NCBI GenBank assembly: GCA_963839645.1
Contig: CAWIVZ010000008.1
Location: 992,001-1,056,000 of the forward strand
DNA: 64,000 nucleotides
From: PALSA-911 sp963839645
Lineage (GTDB): Bacteria > Pseudomonadota > Alphaproteobacteria > Acetobacterales > Acetobacteraceae
Direction of reading: 5' to 3'
Numbering within the stretch: position 1 is the stretch's first letter; the number at the start of each line of letters is the position of its first letter. The notes under the pieces are model-generated. The model saw only the letters and a list, made by a program, of their open reading frames with translations, had not been told where the DNA came from and did no database searches. Positions 47,135 through 56,877 of this stretch are shown here, in pieces. The position numbers were made by a program, and so were the translations under genes.

Positions 47135-47949
47135 GGTTGTCTTCTCTGCTGGCGCGGCGATCGTTCCTGATCGGCGCGGTGATCCTGGGAGTGATCGTGC
47201 TGGCCGCCGCTCTGGCGGGGTATCTGGCGCCGTTCGACCCGGTGAAGAACAACTATCGCTACCGGCTTGGAGCGCCGAACGATGTCTATTGGCTGGGAAC
47301 CGACCGCTACGGTCGGGATGTGCTGTCGCGCATTTTGTGGGGCGCGCAGGTCAGCCTGCGCATCGGGATCGGCGTGGCGCTGGCCACCGCATTCGCCGGC
47401 GGGCTGATCGGGCTGGTGGCCGGATGGTGGCGCGGGCTGGACGGCTGGCTGATGCGGGTGATGGACGGACTGATGGCGTTTCCCGGCATCCTGCTCGCCA
47501 TCGCGCTGGCCGCGACCCTGGGGCCGAGCGAGATCAATGTCATGATCGCGCTGACCATCGCCTATACGCCACGAACCGCGCGCATCGTGCGCAGCGCGGT
47601 GCTCGTCGCGGCGGCGCAGGAATATGTAGAGGCGGCGCGCGCCATCGGCGCCGGCCCGGCACGCCTGCTGCTGCGCCATATCCTGCCGGCCGCCGTTGCC
47701 CCGCTGGTGGTGCAGCAGACCTACGTGTTCGCGCTCGCCATCCTGGCCGAGGCGGTGCTCAGCTTCGTCGGCGTCGGGCCGCCGCCGCCGACGGCGACGC
47801 TGGGTGCCATCATCGCCGACGGCCGCGACGCAATCGTGGAGGCGCCGTGGGTGACGATATACCCAGGGATGGTGATCTCCGTGCTGGTGCTGGGCCTGAA
47901 CCTGCTGGGCGACGGGCTGCGCGATGCGCTGGACCCGCGGATGCGTTAG
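47131..47949 (+). CDS. ABC transporter permease, DppC type
   Basis: Partner permease of 272 residues. Seen: FDPVKNNYRYRLGAPNDVYWLGTDRYGRDVLSRILWGAQVSLRIG, a DppC/OppC hallmark, five to six membrane segments, and the EAA loop EYVEAARAIGAGPARLLLRHILP. The ATG at 47131 overlaps the stop of the DppB-type gene. No ATPase genes (DppD/DppF) follow, so the transporter must use ATPases encoded elsewhere or is incomplete. Confidence 0.9.
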   Translation: MRLSSLLARRSFLIGAVILGVIVLAAALAGYLAPFDPVKNNYRYRLGAPNDVYWLGTDRYGRDVLSRILWGAQVSLRIGIGVALATAFAGGLIGLVAGWWRGLDGWLMRVMDGLMAFPGILLAIALAATLGPSEINVMIALTIAYTPRTARIVRSAVLVAAAQEYVEAARAIGAGPARLLLRHILPAAVAPLVVQQTYVFALAILAEAVLSFVGVGPPPPTATLGAIIADGRDAIVEAPWVTIYPGMVISVLVLGLNLLGDGLRDALDPRMR

Positions 47950-47964
47950 GCGCTGCGGTAGCGG

Positions 47965-49003
47965 TTAGCCCGCCCGGATGCGCTGGATGATCGCCTGGGT
48001 GAAATCCTTCGTGGTCGCCTTGCCGCCCAGATCCGGCGTGCGGATCTTGTCCTGCTTCAGCACCAGGTCGATCGCCGAGCGCAGCTTTTCCGCCAAGTCC
48101 AGGTGCTCCACATGGTCCAGCATGAGGGCCGCCGCCAACAGCAGGGCCAGCGGGTTGGCGATGCCCTTGCCGGCGATGTCCGGGGCCGAGCCGTGCACCG
48201 CCTCGAAGATCGCCACGCCAGGGCCGATATTGGCGCCCGGCGCCATGCCGAGGCCGCCGACCAGCCCGGCCATCAGGTCGGACAGGATGTCGCCGAACAG
48301 ATTGGTGGTCAGGATCATGTCGTAGCGCTCGGGGTGGAGCACGAGTTGCATGGCGCAGGCATCGACGATGCGGTCCTCGGTCTGGATCACGCCTTCGTAG
48401 TCCTTCGCCACCATCAGCGCGGTTTCCAGGAACACGCCGGTCAGCGCCTTCAGCACGTTCGCCTTGTGGACGATCGTCATTTTCTTGCGCTTGTGCTTGA
48501 CCGCGTACTGGTAGGCGAATTCGCTGATCTTGCGCGATTCCGAGCGGGTGTTGATGCCGGAGGAGAACGCCACGGCGTGCGGGTCGCCGTCGATCTGGAT
48601 GTAGTGCTCGAAGGCGACGTACAGGCCTTCGAGGTTCTCGCGGATCAGCACGATATCGACGTTGTCGTAGCGGCCGCCCTCGATCATCGTGCGCACCGGG
48701 CGGACATTGGCGAACAGGCCGAATTCCTCGCGCAGCCGCACATTCACCGAGCGGAAGCCGCCGCCGACCGGGGTGGTCAGGGGGCCCTTCAGGGCCAGGC
48801 CGGTGCGCTTGATGCTGTCCAGCGTGGCCTTCGGCAGCGGGTCCCCGCCATCCTCGATCCCGGCCAGTCCGCCCTTTTGGACGTCCCAGGCGAAGGGAGT
48901 GCCGAGCGTTTCGAGGATTTCCACAACTGAAATCGACGATCTCCGGGCCGATGCCATCGCCGGGGATCAGGGTCGCATCGATCTTGTTGTGGCCGTCGCT
49001 CAT
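47965..49003 (-). CDS. Isocitrate/isopropylmalate dehydrogenase family, frameshifted as read
   Basis: NAD(P)-dependent beta-decarboxylating dehydrogenase. The start (MSDGHNKIDATLIPGDGIGPEIVD) is in one frame and the rest in another, joined by deleting one base in the AAA at 48930-48932. The product is then 345 residues. Seen: KGPLTTPVGGGFRSVNVRLR, NVDIVLIRENLEGLYV with the substrate-binding arginine, and GDILSDLMAGLVGGLGMAPGANIG. Most similar to NAD-dependent isocitrate dehydrogenases. It is convergent with the ABC permease gene. Confidence 0.88.
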
Positions 49004-49139
49004 GGGACTTCCTTTTCAGCGGGACATTGCGGACAGGGATGCCGGATTGTGGCGGACCGCTTCATCGCATGTTTGCTGCGGTGCAGCTATGACGGAGGCG
49101 ACTATTTTCCGCGCTTCTCCCCTGCGCCGCTCCACGCCC

Positions 49140-49346
49140 TCACCCGGACCAGCCGAGATGGCTCAGGAAGTCCCGGGCGCGCTCCACCCGCGGATCGTCG
49201 AACAGCATCACCTCCGGCTCCATCGCCAGCGCCCTGGCGATCGCCACGCGCCGCCGCTGGCCGCCCGCGTGGTTGGCAGGGTAGGCGCCCGCCGTGTCGG
49301 CCAGCCCCACCTTGTCCAGCAGGACCTCGGCGCGGTGTCGCCGCGG
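49140..49346 (-). pseudogene. ABC transporter ATPase remnant (GlnQ-like)
   Basis: LLDKVGLADTAGAYPAN, then AGGQRRRVAIARALAMEPEVMLFDDP, corresponds to the signature and Walker B region of an amino-acid ABC ATPase. It is fused directly to RVERARDFLSHLG, which resembles the extreme C terminus, so the segment between is deleted. The Walker A part is also absent. Non-functional. Confidence 0.75.
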
Positions 49347-49543
49347 CTTGGTTGGTTGCAGCCTAAATCGTATGGCCTGCTTGATCGTCGGCGGGATCGT
49401 TCTGCCTAACACTCTTGAAAATCGTCTCGAATGGCGATTATTGTCCCTCCGATACCGTCGGACATGCCGATCATACGAAGAATGCCGGCGAAGCTTGGCC
49501 TGTCTATTCCATGGTGGAAGCGGACCCAGGGGGAGGAACCATC

Positions 49544-50005
49544 ATGTTCGACTACCGTCTTGAACACATCATGACCTATAATGCGACGTTGGCGGAGCCT
49601 GAGGTCATAGGGCCAGTACCGGAAGGCATCAGGGTGAATTTCTACGTTACCGGCGGCGTTATAACCGGCCCGAAAGTGTTTGGGAAATTGCGAGCGGTCG
49701 GTGCCGACTGGTTGCAACTGCGACGCGACGGGGTTGCTAACCTCGATGTCAGGGCAACGGCGGAAACCAACGACGGGGCGCTGCTCTACATCACCTACGA
49801 CGGTACCATCGATCTTGGCGAGAATGGCTATGAGGATTTTCTCAAAGGTGTGTTGCCGCCGGACGGCACTCCCATCCGCACCGCGCCACGCGTTTACACG
49901 TCGCATCCGAATTACCTTTGGCTCAATCGCCTTCAGTGCATTGGAGTTGGTCAGGCTTTTCTGAGCCGAATGGAAGTCGCCTACGACGTTTATGCCGTCC
50001 GATGA
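49544..50005 (+). CDS. DUF3237 family protein
   Basis: A 153-residue protein of the DUF3237 family. The ATG at 49544 is chosen because GGGAGGAA lies six bases upstream and because it gives the normal family length; an upstream ATG in the same frame (49415) is unsupported. Seen: RLEHIMTYNATLAEP, GPVPEGIRVNFYVTGGVITGPK, LRRDGVANLDVRAT, and NYLWLNRLQCIGVG. Function of the family is unknown. It stands in a region with gene remnants on both sides. Confidence 0.75.
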   Translation: MFDYRLEHIMTYNATLAEPEVIGPVPEGIRVNFYVTGGVITGPKVFGKLRAVGADWLQLRRDGVANLDVRATAETNDGALLYITYDGTIDLGENGYEDFLKGVLPPDGTPIRTAPRVYTSHPNYLWLNRLQCIGVGQAFLSRMEVAYDVYAVR

Positions 50006-50544
50006 GCGGCCACGCCGCCACCCACGATCGGAAGGCAGCGGCTGATGCAAAGCTCAAGCTTGGAATGGTGCTCAAAAGATGACCGTTCCCGATCGACTAC
50101 GATGGCTCAGGTTGGGCTCACGGATTCCGTAGACTTGGGCGGGGAGCGGGCTTTTTGCCGCATCATTCCAATCGATTGGGTCAATTGTTCGACTTTCCGC
50201 CGATGGTTTCCCAGCCGATTGATAACGTAACCATCCTTCTCCGAGTTCTACAACGGGCAAACAGCGACGCATCCCCGCCTTGGTCCGGGACGTCTGTTTT
50301 GGGTTGATTGCGGCGGTCCGGGCCGGTCGTCCCTCGAGTGTCTCTGCGCGCTAAGGCGAACTTCCCGTTCCGCTTCTCCCAGAACGACCTGGCCTTCCGC
50401 ACGGCACGGTTGCCATATTTATTATCGAGAATTCTACAACGACTAATGTTGAAAATAACAGCGGATCCGGTCCGGTACCGGCATGGAATTACAGCAACCG
50501 GTGGTTACCCCACAGGGCGATCTACCTCGGGTCCGGCTCTTCGT
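50006..50544. other. Intergenic/decayed region
   Basis: About 540 bp between the DUF3237 gene and the GntR remnant. Composition varies and short open frames on both strands match nothing recognised. Probably remnant DNA. Confidence 0.4.
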
Positions 50545-50839
50545 CGCCAGGCGCGCCGCGCGGCATTTCAGGGCCTCACGGATGAACTGGCTGTCGCGGA
50601 CGGCGCCGAGGCGGATGGGGGCGTCGAAGGTGCCGATTTGCGGCACGACGCGCAGCAGGCCCTCCTCCAGCAGGCAGCGCAAGACCTCGCGCACCGGGGG
50701 TGCGGCTGATGGCGTATTGTTCGGCGAGCCGGGTTTCCGACAGGCGCTCACCGGGCCGCATCCGGCCGCTGGCGATGTCCGCGTGCAGACGCTGATGCAG
50801 CCGGTCGCCCTTGGGCTTTGCGGTCTCGAACCGGTCCAT
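50545..50839 (-). pseudogene. GntR-family regulator, truncated and frameshifted
   Basis: The winged-helix start is clear: DRLHQRLHADIASGRMRPGERLSETRLAEQYAISRTP. After one extra base in the GGGGG at 50696-50700 it continues VREVLRCLLEEGLLRVVPQIGTF and DSQFIREALKCRAARLA. The ligand-binding FCD domain is then lost, so the gene is cut off at about residue 98. Likely a remnant. Confidence 0.75.
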
Positions 50840-51102
50840 CTCGGTTCTAGTCATGCGCCGCGTGGGCTGGGTCGGCGGGCGTTGTTTCCCCGGATCGGCA
50901 TTTCATCCCTCTGCCGGCGCGCTCCGCACGGCCGCCATTTGGTATTCTTGTGTACAAGGCGACCCGCAAGCGACGCCGGCCAGGAACAGGGAGAGAGGCT
51001 GGCGGTTTGCCTTGCGCGGAACCACATAGGCGCCAAATCGCCACCCATGCCCGGTGCAGGTGCCCGGGACAGCGGATACGCGACCGAATAGAGGTAGCTG
51101 TC

Positions 51103-51312
51103 ATGACCACGAAGGATTTGAGCCGTTCGCTGGACCGGGAGACCCTGGCGCGGCTCGATGCCGCGGTGCAGGGCATCGTCGACAAGGACCCCGCCTTGCT
51201 GCTGACCGTGATCGAAAGCCTGGCCAAGACCATCGCCGTGTATGGGCACGCGACCCGGCATGACGTACTTCTGATGGCCGCGCGCGGTTACGACGAAGGG
51301 GCGAAAGGCTAG
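51103..51312 (+). CDS. Hypothetical protein, 69 residues
   Basis: A small helical protein (MTTKDLSRSLDRETLARLDAAV). The start at 51103 follows AGAGGTAG. No family is recognised. The sequence has normal codon use for this genome and a plausible amphipathic pattern. The next small membrane protein gene follows after about 28 bp. Confidence 0.55.
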   Translation: MTTKDLSRSLDRETLARLDAAVQGIVDKDPALLLTVIESLAKTIAVYGHATRHDVLLMAARGYDEGAKG

Positions 51313-51340
51313 ACTACCCGACCGCTTTCGGAGAACCCCC

Positions 51341-51658
51341 ATCATCCCCGCCAGAACCCTGCTGGTCGGCCTGGCCGCGGCGCTGATATTCGCGTTGGGC
51401 CTGGTCATCGATCCCGCCGCACTGGTGCAGGTGGTCTATATCTGCGGCACCGGCGGCTGCGGTGTGCGCCCGGTCTGGCTCGCCGCGGGCTTTGGGATCG
51501 TGTTGGGTGCCTGGATCGTCGTGAAGCTGGCCCGGCGCATGACCTCCCGGCGATCGACGCGCAAACGCCCCCCCGCCGGCGGCAAGCGCAAGTCCGGCGC
51601 GCCGGCCAAGGCGAAACCGGCCGCGCGACGGAAGCCGGCCGCACGCGCAAGGACCTGA
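51341..51658 (+). CDS. Small membrane protein, hypothetical (start uncertain)
   Basis: The frame encodes two hydrophobic segments (LLVGLAAALIFALGLVI and PVWLAAGFGIVLGAWIVVKL) and a C-terminal tail very rich in Lys, Arg and Ala. No ATG, GTG or TTG precedes the first membrane segment. A GGAG at 51330-51333 lies seven bases before ATC at 51341, which is proposed as start; a TTG at 51395 would cut the first segment. Function unknown. Confidence 0.5.
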   Translation: MIPARTLLVGLAAALIFALGLVIDPAALVQVVYICGTGGCGVRPVWLAAGFGIVLGAWIVVKLARRMTSRRSTRKRPPAGGKRKSGAPAKAKPAARRKPAARART

Positions 51659-51724
51659 CCTGGGCGCGGATTGTCATTTGGGGCGGGACGGTCATGCTTG
51701 CCCGGCAAACGGGAGACTTCCAGC

Positions 51725-54067
51725 ATGACGGAACGATCGATTATCGGCGATACCCCGAGGCGGCGGGAGGATGCGCGTTTCGTCACCGGCCAGGGCCGGT
51801 ATCTCGATGACCTGCGCTTCGATGGGCTGACCCATGCGGTGCTGCTGCGATCCCCGCACGCCCATGCGCGCATCGACCGCATCGACGTCGCCGCCGCGCT
51901 CGCGTCGCCGGGCGTGCTGGCGGTGCTGACGGCGGCCGACGCGGCGGCGGACGGGCTGCATCCGCTGCGCCCGACGGTGGAGGCGAATGTGCAGACCGGC
52001 GAGCCATTCGCCTTTCTGCCGCAGCCCTTGCTGGCCACCGGCAAGGCGCGCTTCGCCGGCGAGCCGGTGGCGCTGATCGTGGCGGAGACCCGCGCGCAGG
52101 CGCTGGATGCCGCCGAGTTGGTGGAGGTCGACTACACGACCCTGCCGGCCGTCACCGATGCCGGCGCCGCCCGCGCCCCCGGCGCGCCGGAAGTGGCGGC
52201 GGAGGTGCCTGGCAATGTCTGCCTCGATTGGCGCACGGGTAACATCGAAGCCACGGAAGCGGCCTTCGCCGTGGCGGCGCATGTGGTGCGGCTGCGGCTG
52301 GACAACCACCGCATCGTCACCAACCCGATGGAGCCGCGTGGGTTGGTCGGGGTGTACGATCCGGCCGAGGACCGCTACACCGCCCATGTCTCCAGCCAGA
52401 ACATCCATCTCAACCGCGACAACATCGCCCGCGCGCTCGGCCGGCCGCCGTCCGCGGTGCGCTTCATCGCGCCCGATGTCGGCGGCGGCTTCGGGGCGAA
52501 GAATTTCATCTATGCCGAGCAGGCATTAATCCTTTGGGCCGCCAGGCGCGTCGGCCGGCCGGTGAAATGGATTGCGACGCGGTCGGAGGTGTTCCTGGCC
52601 GATCATCAGGCGCGGGATCATCGCGCGGACGCGGCGCTGGCGCTGGATGCGGATGGCAGGTTCCTGGCGCTGCGGGTGGAGAGCGTCGCCAATCTCGGCG
52701 CTTATATGGCGGGAGGCGCCGGCGGGGTGCAGACGTTTCAATATGTGCACCTGCCCGGCACGGTCTACGCCATCCCGGCCATCGACCTCACCATCGCGGC
52801 CGTGCTGACCAACACCGCGCCGATCGGCGTCACCCGCGGGCCCGGGTTTGCCGAAACCGTCAACATCATCGAGCGGCTGATCGACGCGGCGGCGCGGCAG
52901 GGCGGGTTCGACCGTGCCGAGCTGCGGCGCATGAACATGGTGGCGGCATCGGCCATGCCGATGACCAACGCGGTCGGGCAGGTGGTGGACAGCGGCGATT
53001 TTCGTGGAACCTTCGACAAGGCGCTGCTCCAGGCCGATGTCGACAGTTTTCCTGCGCGGCGCGCGGCGAGCGAGGCGCTGGGAAAACTGCGTGGTCTGGG
53101 CTTCGCCTATCACATCAAGGCGACCGGCGGCTCGCCGCACGAGAACGTGGATATCCGTTTCGAGCCCGACGGCACGGTGTCGCTGATCACCGGCACGCAG
53201 ACGATCGGCCAGGGTCACGAAACCACCTTCCCGCAGATCCTCGCCGAGCGCCTCGGCATCCCGAACGAGCGGATCCGGCTGTGCCAGGGCGATACCGATC
53301 TGATCATCGCCGGCGGCGGGCACGGCAGCTCGCGCGCGACCTACATGGGCGGCACGGCAATCTGGCGGGCGTCGGACGAGATCATCGCCAAGGGCACGCG
53401 GCTGGCAGCACAGGTGCTGGAAGCGGCCGAGGCGGATATTGACTTTAAAGACGGCCGATTTGCCGTGGTGGGCACGGATCGTTCGATCGGGTTGCTGGAA
53501 CTGGCGCCGATCGCGCGGAATGCCGGCGCACCGCTCGATACGTTTCATGCGTGGACACGCGAAGCGATGACGTTTCCGAACGGGACCCATGTGGTGGAGG
53601 TGGAGATCGACCGGGAGACCGGGATGGTCGACCTGGTCCGCTATACAGGGGTGGACGATTACGGCGTGATGGTGAACCCGATGATCGTTGCCGGCCAGGC
53701 GCATGGCGCGATCGCGCAGGGGGTCGGGCAGGCCCTGCTGGAACACGCGTCCTACGATCCAGCGTCCGGCCAGCTGATCGCCGGTAGCTTCATGGATTAC
53801 GCCATGCCGCGCGCCGGCGACCTGCCGGGGTTCAATCTTGGCTTCAACCCGACCCGCTGCACGACCAATCCGCTGGGCGTGAAGGGTGCCGGCGAGGCCG
53901 GCGCGATCGCCGCACCGCCGGCGATCGCCAACGCGATCCTGGACGCGCTGGCGCCGCTTGGGATCGGCGGACTGGAGCATCCTGCTTTTGGTGGCCCGGC
54001 CAGCGCATCGCGGATTTGGGGATTGCTGCACGGCCGGGCGGCGGCGGGCGCAGCAGAGGGGCGATAG
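51725..54067 (+). CDS. Molybdopterin-binding dehydrogenase, large subunit (xanthine dehydrogenase family)
   Basis: Catalytic subunit binding the molybdenum cofactor, 780 residues; the family oxidises aldehydes, CO or N-heterocycles. Seen: RREDARFVTGQGRYLDDL, LRSPHAHARI, PDVGGGFGAKN, GTQTIGQGHETTFPQI and the C-terminal GVKGAGEAGAIAAPPAI with the catalytic glutamate. The active-site loop reads GVTRGPGFAE rather than the AYRGAGRPE or CO-dehydrogenase AYRCSFR forms. The FAD and 2Fe-2S subunit genes that normally accompany it are absent nearby. The start at 51725 is the family-consistent ATG. Confidence 0.88.
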   Translation: MTERSIIGDTPRRREDARFVTGQGRYLDDLRFDGLTHAVLLRSPHAHARIDRIDVAAALASPGVLAVLTAADAAADGLHPLRPTVEANVQTGEPFAFLPQPLLATGKARFAGEPVALIVAETRAQALDAAELVEVDYTTLPAVTDAGAARAPGAPEVAAEVPGNVCLDWRTGNIEATEAAFAVAAHVVRLRLDNHRIVTNPMEPRGLVGVYDPAEDRYTAHVSSQNIHLNRDNIARALGRPPSAVRFIAPDVGGGFGAKNFIYAEQALILWAARRVGRPVKWIATRSEVFLADHQARDHRADAALALDADGRFLALRVESVANLGAYMAGGAGGVQTFQYVHLPGTVYAIPAIDLTIAAVLTNTAPIGVTRGPGFAETVNIIERLIDAAARQGGFDRAELRRMNMVAASAMPMTNAVGQVVDSGDFRGTFDKALLQADVDSFPARRAASEALGKLRGLGFAYHIKATGGSPHENVDIRFEPDGTVSLITGTQTIGQGHETTFPQILAERLGIPNERIRLCQGDTDLIIAGGGHGSSRATYMGGTAIWRASDEIIAKGTRLAAQVLEAAEADIDFKDGRFAVVGTDRSIGLLELAPIARNAGAPLDTFHAWTREAMTFPNGTHVVEVEIDRETGMVDLVRYTGVDDYGVMVNPMIVAGQAHGAIAQGVGQALLEHASYDPASGQLIAGSFMDYAMPRAGDLPGFNLGFNPTRCTTNPLGVKGAGEAGAIAAPPAIANAILDALAPLGIGGLEHPAFGGPASASRIWGLLHGRAAAGAAEGR

Positions 54068-54139
54068 CCACGGATTGACAACATCCGAGGCGCGACCTGG
54101 AATGGCGGATTGGGACGAAACCGAGAGCAGGAACGTAGA

Positions 54140-55935
54140 ATGTCAACGACCAAGGAAAAGGCGCCTTCCACGAGGATCCAGAATCCGAACGCCTACGCGG
54201 CGCGCGTCGCATTCGATCCGCTGCGGCCGACTGAAAAGCCACAGGAATTCTACGAGGAGATCAAGCAGAAATTCGCCGAGGCGCGGGATCTGCGTCTCAG
54301 CTATCGCCCAGAGGGCCAGGCGCAATACACGTCCGACCTGACCGGCGAGCTCGCGAAATACGAGGTCGATCCATGGGTCGAGACGATCGTGGAACGCGCG
54401 CCGATCAACGATACGGTGGAATGCCTGTTCATCGGCGGCGGCTTTTCCGCCCTGCTGACCGCCGCCCGGCTGCGCGAAAAGGGCGTCGAGAGCATCCGGA
54501 TCGTCGAGCGGGGCAGCGATGTCGGCGGCACCTGGTACTGGAACCGCTATCCCGGCGCTGCCTGCGACGTGTCGGCCTATGACTATCTGCCGCTGCTCGA
54601 CGAGTTGAACTATGTGCCCGAGAGCTATTTCGCCAAGGGACCGGAGATCTTCGCGCATTGCCAGGCCATCGCGCGGAAATACGATCTGTATGATCTGGCG
54701 GTGTTCCAGACCACCGTCACATCGACGGTGTGGGACGAGAAGGCGAAGCTGTGGCGGGTCAGCACCGACCGGGGCGACACGCTGTCGGCGCGGTTCGTGA
54801 TCTGCGCCAACGGCACGCTGTCCAAGCCGAAGCTGTCGAAGATCGACGGCATGGAACGCTTCCAGGGACATTCCTTCCACACCTCGCGCTTCGATTATGC
54901 CTACACCAAGCCGGACCTGTCCGGCCTGAAGGACAAGGTGGTCGGCATCATCGGCACCGGGGCGTCCGCCGTGCAGATCATTCCGCGCGTCGGGCGGGCG
55001 GCGAAGGAACTGTACGTGTTCCAGCGCACGCCGTCGGCGATCGACATTCGCGACGACATCCCGACCGATCCCGCCTGGGCGGCGGCGTTGCAGCCGGGTT
55101 GGCAGAAGGAACGGCTGGAGCGGCACCGTGCAGGGACCGGTGCTGACCGAGCAGCAGAAGCGCGATCTGGCCAACCTGCCGCGCGAGGAGAAGATCCGCC
55201 GGCAGGAAAACCAGAACATCGAGCACCAGATGCGCATCCACGCGCGCGTCGATGAGATCGTCAAGGACAAGCGCCACCGCCGAGGCGCTGAAGCCCTGGT
55301 ACATGCACCGCTGCAAGCGCCCCTGCTACGACGACGAGTATCTGCCGGCCTTCAACCTGCCGAACGTCCATCTGGTCGATACCAACGGCAAGGGCGTCAC
55401 CGAGATCAACGAACGCGGCGTGGTGTTCGAGGGGCGCGAGTATCCGGTGGATGTGCTGATCTACGCCACCGGGTTCGAGGTCCAGGTCACCGGCATCTAC
55501 AACGATATCCGCGGCGAGAACGGGCTGGGGCTGAACGAGAAATACGCCGAGGGCATGCGCACCGTGCTGGGCATCCACTCGGCGGGGTTTCCGAACCTGT
55601 TCATCATGGGCGGGTATCAGGCGTCGTTTCAGTTCAACCTGACCTTCATGCTGCAGACCCAGGGCGCGCACATCGCCGAATGCGTCAAATACGTCCGCGA
55701 TCACGGCTATACCACGATCGACGCCACGCCGGAGACCGAGCAGTGGTGGGTGGACGAAGTGATCAAGCATCGCGGCAAGACCAACCGGAACAAGGAATGC
55801 ACGCCGGGCTATTATAACTTCGAGGGTGAATCGAACCGCCGCCAGGACGGCAACTACAATGGCGGTTTCGCGCAGTACTTCGCGCACATGACCGAGGTGG
55901 AACACGCGATGGGGCAGCATTTCCGCTTTGCCTGA
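54140..55935 (+). CDS. Baeyer-Villiger-type flavin monooxygenase, two frameshifts as read
   Basis: FAD- and NADPH-dependent monooxygenase that inserts oxygen into ketones. Seen in the first frame: FIGGGFSALLTAARLREKG, GGTWYWNRYPGAACDVSAYDYLP, the BVMO fingerprint FQGHSFHTSRFDY and the second Rossmann IGTGASAVQIIPRVG. The second and third frames continue with LTEQQKRDLANLPREEKIR and ALKPWYMHRCKRPCYDDEYLP. Single extra bases near 55124 and 55272 explain the breaks. The corrected product is 597 residues, normal for the type I BVMO class with N-terminal extension. Confidence 0.88.
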
Positions 55936-55991
55936 CAGGCCCTGAGCCCTGCGGCGGCACTGACCGCCGCAGGGTTCCTACCCGCGATGCG

Positions 55992-56642
55992 TCACCGCTC
56001 GGCGATCAGACAGGCGTAGTTCTGCGCGGCGGTCGGGGTTTCGGTATTGAGTTCGTAGGTCGCGAGCAGCTTTGGATCGGCGAAACCTGCCTGGCGCAGG
56101 AGTTCCAGGTGCCGGCCGGTTTCGAAGCGGCCGGGCTCATAATCCCAGTCAGTGCCGTCCGGCTTGATAAAGTCGCCGTTGATCAGCACGCCGCCCTTCG
56201 GAAGCGTTTCATAACAACGGGCGTAGACCTCGGCGACGGCCTGTTGGCTGCCGAGATCATGCAACGCCCAGGTGGAAATAATGGCGCCGGGCTGCCTGGC
56301 AAGCCTGCGGGACCAGGTCGGGTCCATCAGGTCGGCCTTGGTCAGCGTTACCCTTTGCATGGAAGTGCCGATGGTCTTTTTGGCGACCTCGAAAAACGCC
56401 TCAGAAAAGTCGAGGCCTTCATAGGTGATGACCGGGTTGCGCTCCAGGATGTGGCGGGCCATGTAGCCCGGGCCGAGACCCAGTTCCAGTACGTGCGGGT
56501 TCGGCAGGCCTGGTTTGGATATCCACTCCAGGATCAGGTCGAACAGGGCGATGCGCGGGGCTGTGGGCACGAAGCGGTCGGCCCATCCCTGAACGAAGGC
56601 CGCGTCGTGAAATTCGTGTTGAGCTCCGACGAAGTTCTTCAT
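55992..56642 (-). CDS. SAM-dependent class I methyltransferase
   Basis: A 216-residue methyltransferase. The start at 56642 is preceded by GGAGAGG. Seen: HVLELGLGPGYMARHIL (SAM-binding motif I), YEGLDFSEAFFEVAKK (motif II acidic turn), IISTWALHDLGSQQAVAEVY (post-I/motif IV) and LPKGGVLINGDF. The methyl acceptor is unknown. The gene is convergent with the monooxygenase and divergent from the luciferase-like gene. Confidence 0.85.
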   Translation of the reverse strand: MKNFVGAQHEFHDAAFVQGWADRFVPTAPRIALFDLILEWISKPGLPNPHVLELGLGPGYMARHILERNPVITYEGLDFSEAFFEVAKKTIGTSMQRVTLTKADLMDPTWSRRLARQPGAIISTWALHDLGSQQAVAEVYARCYETLPKGGVLINGDFIKPDGTDWDYEPGRFETGRHLELLRQAGFADPKLLATYELNTETPTAAQNYACLIAER

Positions 56643-56877
56643 TGGCGATTCCTCTCCGGTTCCATCCGCCACCTGCCGGACCGACGGTCCCGCGACGGCT
56701 TTCTTGTGCATGACGAAGCCGGACACTAACGGCGGAAGGCCAGGGCGGATACGCCCTTCACATTCCACCTACAGCCAACCCGCCGATCCGATGGCGGAAT
56801 GCTCACGGCAGTCCGCAGGCAGCTGGCTTTCCCATAGGGTTGCGTTAGGCTCGGATAAAATTCAGGGAGAACGAAAC

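Noticed and set aside
46390..47949. Single 519-residue fusion reading through both ABC permease genes
   Set aside because: Its first part is an out-of-frame shadow of the DppB-type gene; the real DppC-type start is the ATG at 47131.
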